Shown here in pieces: positions 60,481 to 64,000 of a stretch of DNA of 64,000 bases (its first letter is position 1; every line of letters begins with the position of its first letter). Under the pieces are notes generated by a model. It had not been told where the DNA came from. It saw nothing but the letters and a program-made list of their open reading frames with translations, and ran no database searches. A program made the position numbers and the translations under genes. The DNA is from Bacilli bacterium (GTDB taxonomy: Bacteria; Bacillota_I; Bacilli_A; RF39; UBA660), in NCBI GenBank assembly GCA_028708945.1, contig JAQVXV010000001.1, forward strand, positions 62,001 through 126,000, read 5' to 3'.

Positions 60481-61476
60481 ATGGAAAAAAATATAGAAGT
60501 TTTGGGTTTAGAGAAAGTTGAACAATCAAAAAAACAAGAACTCAGTGTTGTTGATATGTATGGTGAGAATTTAACTATCAAAACATACATTACTAATCCC
60601 GCAATTGCTCGTGAAGAGGAAATAAAAAAACTTATAATTGTACTTTTAACACCTGATAAGTCAGCTTTATTAGTAGGAAAGCCTGGTATTGGTAAAACAG
60701 CGATAGTGGAAGGTCTTTCATACATGATTCAAAGAAACGAGGTTCCTAATGCATTAAAGGGGTATACAATTATTAAGATAAACTCTACTTCTTTAATTGG
60801 AAAAATAACTGTTGATGGTAGAGAAGAAATGGTTATTAGTCTATTAGTCGATGAACTTAAAAAAATGAATAAAACAATAGTGTTTATAGATGAGGTTCAC
60901 ACTTTAATTGGTGGCACTAACGATGGCCCTATGGATTTAGCAAATATTTTAAAACCAGCTCTAGATAGAGGGGACGTTAAGGCAATTGGAGCAACAACTA
61001 CAATTGAATATGATACTTATATTGTAAGAGACCGTGCTTTTTTAAGACGTTTTGACAGAATAGATGTTGAAGAACCAGACATTCCAACAACTGTAAAAAT
61101 TTTAATGGGTTCTTTAGGACGTATTGAGAAAAAAACAGGAATAAAATTTAAATATAATGAATTTGTTATTGAAAAATTAGTTACATCGATTGTTGAAGCA
61201 ACCAGTGAGTATAAGAGGGTTTATGGTTTAGCGGCTATGTACCCGGATGTGGCGTTTTCAATTTTAAATCAATCGTTTTCAAATGCTTTATTTGAAGATA
61301 AAGAAATGGTAGATCTTTTAGATGTTTACAATGCTATAAAACAAAGTAAAAGAATTTATCCTGATAGTATTATAAAAGAGTTAGATGCTTTCAGAATAAA
61401 ATACAAAGATATGGCTGAAGAAGAAGGTATATTTTTACCTGTTGTAAAAATTGAGGAAGTAAAAACAACAGAATAA
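60481..61476 (+). CDS. Stand-alone AAA+ ATPase resembling ClpB/ClpC D1
   Basis: 331 residues, start four bases after the lipoprotein stop (TTGGGGTGAAATC site). Walker A LVGKPGIGKTAIVEGLS (about residues 60-76), Walker B VFIDEVHTLIGG, sensor AIGATTTIEYD, and Arg-finger region DRAFLRRFDRIDVEEPD are those of the first AAA+ ring of ClpB/ClpC. There is no Clp N-domain, middle domain or second ring. Known relatives act in complexes as remodellers; here a single-ring unfoldase next to thioredoxin-fold proteins is unusual. No membrane segment. Confidence 0.85.
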   Translation: MEKNIEVLGLEKVEQSKKQELSVVDMYGENLTIKTYITNPAIAREEEIKKLIIVLLTPDKSALLVGKPGIGKTAIVEGLSYMIQRNEVPNALKGYTIIKINSTSLIGKITVDGREEMVISLLVDELKKMNKTIVFIDEVHTLIGGTNDGPMDLANILKPALDRGDVKAIGATTTIEYDTYIVRDRAFLRRFDRIDVEEPDIPTTVKILMGSLGRIEKKTGIKFKYNEFVIEKLVTSIVEATSEYKRVYGLAAMYPDVAFSILNQSFSNALFEDKEMVDLLDVYNAIKQSKRIYPDSIIKELDAFRIKYKDMAEEEGIFLPVVKIEEVKTTE

Positions 61477-61532
61477 TTTTAAATTGATAACAAAAAAAAT
61501 ATGTTATAATATATATAGATAGTGGTGATAAG

Positions 61533-62048
61533 ATGAAAAATAACGATATGAAAAAACCTATAGGTAATTATGTTTTGCTTTTTTTAGCATCTATACTTAC
61601 AATTTGGCTCTCTTGGTATGTTTTTAAAATGTATACAATATATTTAATTGAAAAAGATAATGTCTTGTCAAAATTCATTTCAGAAATAAGTTATGATGAA
61701 CTACCTAACTATATTATGGATAATCCTAATGCAATAGTATATTTCAGTGCAAATGATAATAATAACTATACAGTTTTTGAAAAAGACTTTATGAATTACA
61801 TAAAAGAAAATAATTTAATAAACGCTATTGTTTATTTTGATACAAAAAAAATTGAAGAAAATGATTTAGTAACTATCAAAGCAACATATTTTGAGGAAAA
61901 TTTAACAAGCGCTAGTTTTGATATTTTCCCAAATTTAATTATTTTTGAAAACGGAAAAGTTATCGATATTTTATATAAGAATAAAAAGGACATAACATTA
62001 GAAGAAATAAAAAAAATTATAGAAAAGTATGAAGAAACCGATGATTAA
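61533..62048 (+). CDS. Membrane-anchored thioredoxin-like protein without active Cys
   Basis: 171 residues behind GTGGTGATAAG. One N-terminal membrane helix (about 12-34). The exported domain has the strand order of a thioredoxin fold: AIVYFSANDNNNYTVFEKDF where the CxxC would be, and FPNLIIFENGKVIDIL as the cis-Pro loop. No cysteine is present, so it is not a disulfide enzyme. Its end overlaps the TrmL start by 8 bases. A role as a scaffold for the AAA+ protein is a guess. Confidence 0.65.
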   Translation: MKNNDMKKPIGNYVLLFLASILTIWLSWYVFKMYTIYLIEKDNVLSKFISEISYDELPNYIMDNPNAIVYFSANDNNNYTVFEKDFMNYIKENNLINAIVYFDTKKIEENDLVTIKATYFEENLTSASFDIFPNLIIFENGKVIDILYKNKKDITLEEIKKIIEKYEETDD

Positions 62049-62547
62049 TATTGTTTTATATGAACCAGAGATTCCACAAAATACAGGAAACATAATGAGA
62101 ACATGTGCAGGAACTGGATCAAGATTACATTTAATAGGTCCTTTAGGATTTATAATAAATGATAAAACAATTAAAAGAAGCGGTGTAAATTATGTTGATA
62201 ACTGTGACTATGTAATATACGATGATTATGAAGATTTCAAAGCAAAAAATTTTGGAATTTTCTATTATGTTACAAGATATGGCAAACAACCACATAGTTC
62301 ATTTGATTTTAGTAATAATAAAGAAAATATATATTTTATTTTTGGAAAAGAAAGTACAGGAATCCCTAAAAAAATATTAAAAGACAATTTAGAAACTTGT
62401 ATGCGTATTCCAATGACTGATAAGATTAGAAGTCTTAATTTATCTAATTCAGTTGCAATAGTTCTCTATGAAGCACTAAGACAGCAGGGATATAATACAT
62501 TATTAAAAACAGAACCATTTAAGGGTGAGGACTATTTAGAAAAATAA
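62041..62547 (+). CDS. trmL: tRNA (cytidine(34)-2'-O)-methyltransferase
   Basis: 168 residues from the ATG that overlaps the previous stop (ATGATTAA); the family starts MINIVLYEPEIPQNTGNI, so an in-frame ATG four codons earlier is less likely. SPOUT knot motifs: NTGNIMRTCAGTG, FGKESTGIP, MRIPMTDKIRSLNLSNSVAI. It methylates the wobble ribose of tRNA-Leu in other bacteria, using SAM. Length typical. Confidence 0.93.
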   Translation: MINIVLYEPEIPQNTGNIMRTCAGTGSRLHLIGPLGFIINDKTIKRSGVNYVDNCDYVIYDDYEDFKAKNFGIFYYVTRYGKQPHSSFDFSNNKENIYFIFGKESTGIPKKILKDNLETCMRIPMTDKIRSLNLSNSVAIVLYEALRQQGYNTLLKTEPFKGEDYLEK

Positions 62548-62604
62548 TTCTTGAAAATCGTTAATAATAATGATATTATAAAAATAGAAAATAGGAGGAG
62601 TACA

Positions 62605-63417
62605 ATGGAAACATGGATGATACTTGTAATAGTTGGTGTAATTGTTGTAATGGCTATTATCGGTTATTTTGCAGAAAAAACTGATTTTGTGGCTATAAAA
62701 CAAGCAAGTGATGAGCGAAAAGCTAAAAGAAACGAAGAATTAGCAAAAGTAAGGGAAGAAAAAAGACTTAAAAAAGAAGAAGAAGAGAAAATCAGGGAAG
62801 AAGCAAAAGAAAAAATTAGACTTGAAAAAGAAGAAGCAAAAAACAAAAAATTAACTGATGACAATTCTTTAGAAGAAACAAAACAAAAAAAGCTTTCCAA
62901 AGAAGAAAAGAAAAAAGCTAAGGAAGAAGAAAGATTAGCGCTTAAAAAAGAAAAAGAAGAGAAGAAGCAAGCCGCTTTAATGGCTAAAGCAGAAAAGAAA
63001 AAAGTTAAGGAAGAAAAAGATGATTTCAATCCAATAGAAAATATTGTTTCAGAACCGGTAATAGAAGAAACTAGACCAACAGTAGAAGAATTTGTTATTT
63101 CAGAACCAGTTGTTGAAATGCCGGTAGAAACAATCGAACCTGTTCAACCGATTAACCCTGTGCCAACGGTTCCTAATTATGAAGAACTAGAGGTTTCTCC
63201 AACTATACAAGAAGACATAGTAACAGAGATTCCTGCAGTTGAACAATTAAATACGGAAGTAATTAGTCCTTCAGAACCAGAGCAACTTAATGTATCTGAG
63301 TTAGAACCAGAGCAACTTAATGTATCCGGACCTGAAATAATTGAACTTCCTGAACAAAATGAGGAAAATAATACAACAAAATCTTCTGAATCTGAAGAAG
63401 ATGTATGGAAGTTTTAA
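62605..63417 (+). CDS. Membrane protein with long charged coiled coil and acidic Pro-rich tail
   Basis: 270 residues from the ATG behind TAGGAGGAG. One N-terminal helix (about 4-24, MILVIVGVIVVMAIIGYF), then about 120 residues of Lys/Glu-rich helix (KEEEEKIREEAKEKIRLE), then a Pro/Glu/Val-rich tail with two near-identical stretches of EPEQLNVS. This resembles cell-division or spore-associated membrane proteins with long charged stalks, but no family is assigned. It has its own terminator. Confidence 0.6.
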   Translation: METWMILVIVGVIVVMAIIGYFAEKTDFVAIKQASDERKAKRNEELAKVREEKRLKKEEEEKIREEAKEKIRLEKEEAKNKKLTDDNSLEETKQKKLSKEEKKKAKEEERLALKKEKEEKKQAALMAKAEKKKVKEEKDDFNPIENIVSEPVIEETRPTVEEFVISEPVVEMPVETIEPVQPINPVPTVPNYEELEVSPTIQEDIVTEIPAVEQLNTEVISPSEPEQLNVSELEPEQLNVSGPEIIELPEQNEENNTTKSSESEEDVWKF

Positions 63418-63443
63418 GATGCTTAAAGCATCTTTTTATTTTT
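63415..63443 (+). terminator. Terminator after the coiled-coil gene
   Basis: AGATGCTT pairs with AAGCATCT next to the stop codon, followed by TTTTATTTTTTT. Confidence 0.7.
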
Positions 63444-63478
63444 TTAAAAACAAAATAGAAAAAAGTATAAAAATGTGC

Positions 63479-63484
63479 TATAAT
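63479..63484 (+). promoter_or_regulatory. Extended -10 promoter before cdaA
   Basis: TGC followed by TATAAT about 24 bases before the cdaA start; no clear -35. Confidence 0.4.
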
Positions 63485-63507
63485 TTTATAGAGATTTGGA
63501 GGATAAC

Positions 63508-64000
63508 ATGAGTGTAGATGAAATATTAGATTTATTTATAAAATTAATAGACGTACTTATCTCTTGGATGGTATTCTATTTTATATTAAAAAACTTAAGA
63601 AAAAATGTAAAAATGATATTATTATTTAAAGGAGTATTTATAGTTTTAATACTAAAATTACTAAGCGATTGGTTAGGATTAGTAACTATTAATTTTTTGA
63701 TGGACTATGTAATCGAATGGGGACCTATTGGATTAATTATTGTGTTCCAACCTGAAATAAGAAATGTTTTAGAACAATTAGGAAGAAGTCAACTATTAGG
63801 TCGTCATAAGGTTTTAACTGTTGATGAAAGAGAAAAAGTTGTATATGAAATTGTAAATGCGTTTGAATATATGAAAAAAATGCGAATCGGAGCATTATTA
63901 GTTATTGAAAAAGATAACAGTTTAGTAGAATATATCGAAAAGGGCAAAAAAATTTACTCTGATATTAGTTCTGAATTGATTATCTCAATATTTTGGCCGA
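63508..64000 (+). CDS. cdaA: Diadenylate cyclase CdaA (N-terminal part, cut by window end)
   Basis: 164 residues visible behind TTGGAGGAT. Three membrane helices (about residues 12-30, 38-56, 60-80) and then the start of the DAC domain: VFQPEIRNVLEQLGRSQLLG, followed by EIVNAFEYMKKMRIGALLVI, all typical of CdaA. The DGA and RHR catalytic motifs lie beyond the window. It makes c-di-AMP from two ATP at the membrane. Confidence 0.92.
   Translation, partial: MSVDEILDLFIKLIDVLISWMVFYFILKNLRKNVKMILLFKGVFIVLILKLLSDWLGLVTINFLMDYVIEWGPIGLIIVFQPEIRNVLEQLGRSQLLGRHKVLTVDEREKVVYEIVNAFEYMKKMRIGALLVIEKDNSLVEYIEKGKKIYSDISSELIISIFWP

Noticed and set aside
1..64000. CRISPR array or cas genes
   Set aside because: No set of regularly spaced direct repeats and no Cas protein motif was found on either strand.
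1..64000. The recurring GGTGAT before start codons as a regulatory repeat
   Set aside because: It is a ribosome binding site form complementary to the UCACCUCC end of 16S rRNA and occurs before unrelated genes.

Overview
The window is extremely AT-rich, densely coding DNA from a spore-forming, low-GC Gram-positive bacterium (Firmicutes/Bacilli-like, possibly one of the small-genome gut lineages). The grounds are: spore-coat genes of the CotJ and CotY/CotZ types; strong AGGAGG or AGGTGAT ribosome binding sites; Firmicutes-type S-box riboswitch, TypA, CdaA, Ddl, DUF421 and CotJC; and a tRNA-His with encoded CCA. TGA serves as a stop (for example at 41732 and 60474), so translation table 11 applies. 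No 16S rRNA is present, so the genus cannot be fixed.

Layout. 1-5.8 kb: tail of a WecA/TagO-type transferase, a DUF421 protein, an orphan HExxH protein, a Nudix hydrolase and typA. 5.8-9.2 kb: ddl, a zinc-ribbon protein, a lipoprotein, cotJC with a fused cotJA-cotJB, and tRNA-His. 9.2-17.3 kb: a dead XRE-type regulator, a MacB-like ABC exporter, a structured RNA candidate, an MFS transporter, a DUF5661 protein, a second RNA candidate, two tandem Cys-rich proteins and a phage-type endolysin-holin pair. 17.3-26.5 kb: a DNA glycosylase, a GNAT enzyme, a large exported protein, two mosaic prepilin-like adhesins, a membrane protein and a broken GNAT gene. 26.5-36.8 kb: DEAD-box helicase, FAD-Rieske oxidoreductase, a CotY/Z-like protein, thioredoxin-reductase-like enzyme, TtcA-like enzyme, ndk and a heterodimeric ABC exporter. 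37-41.3 kb: a tightly packed SDR / PF06838 lyase / esterase / CDF / RluA run. 41.4-48.2 kb: SAM riboswitch and metK, MscS channel, a histidine leader-peptide attenuator with hisS, and a second, unusual metK. 48.3-50.8 kb: a small phage-like island (metallophosphoesterase, small ORFs, HTH protein). 50.8-64 kb: MBL hydrolase, Ca-type P-ATPase, COG2509 protein, DUF368 carrier, SGNH protein with a DUF5011-like domain, a second CotY/Z protein, another prepilin, a LysM protein, a stand-alone ClpB-D1-like AAA+ ATPase between thioredoxin-fold proteins, trmL and the start of cdaA.

The most striking points are: (1) a His-codon leader peptide followed by mutually exclusive hairpins in front of hisS, which itself looks archaeal/eukaryotic in type; (2) two adjacent prepilin-like genes with almost identical 5' parts and divergent C-terminal modules that resemble lectin folds and phage-tail proteins; (3) a second metK whose conserved active-site His is Gln; (4) two unassigned structured RNA candidates; (5) a CotJA-CotJB fusion. 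All similarity statements come from reading motifs by eye; no database search was run.
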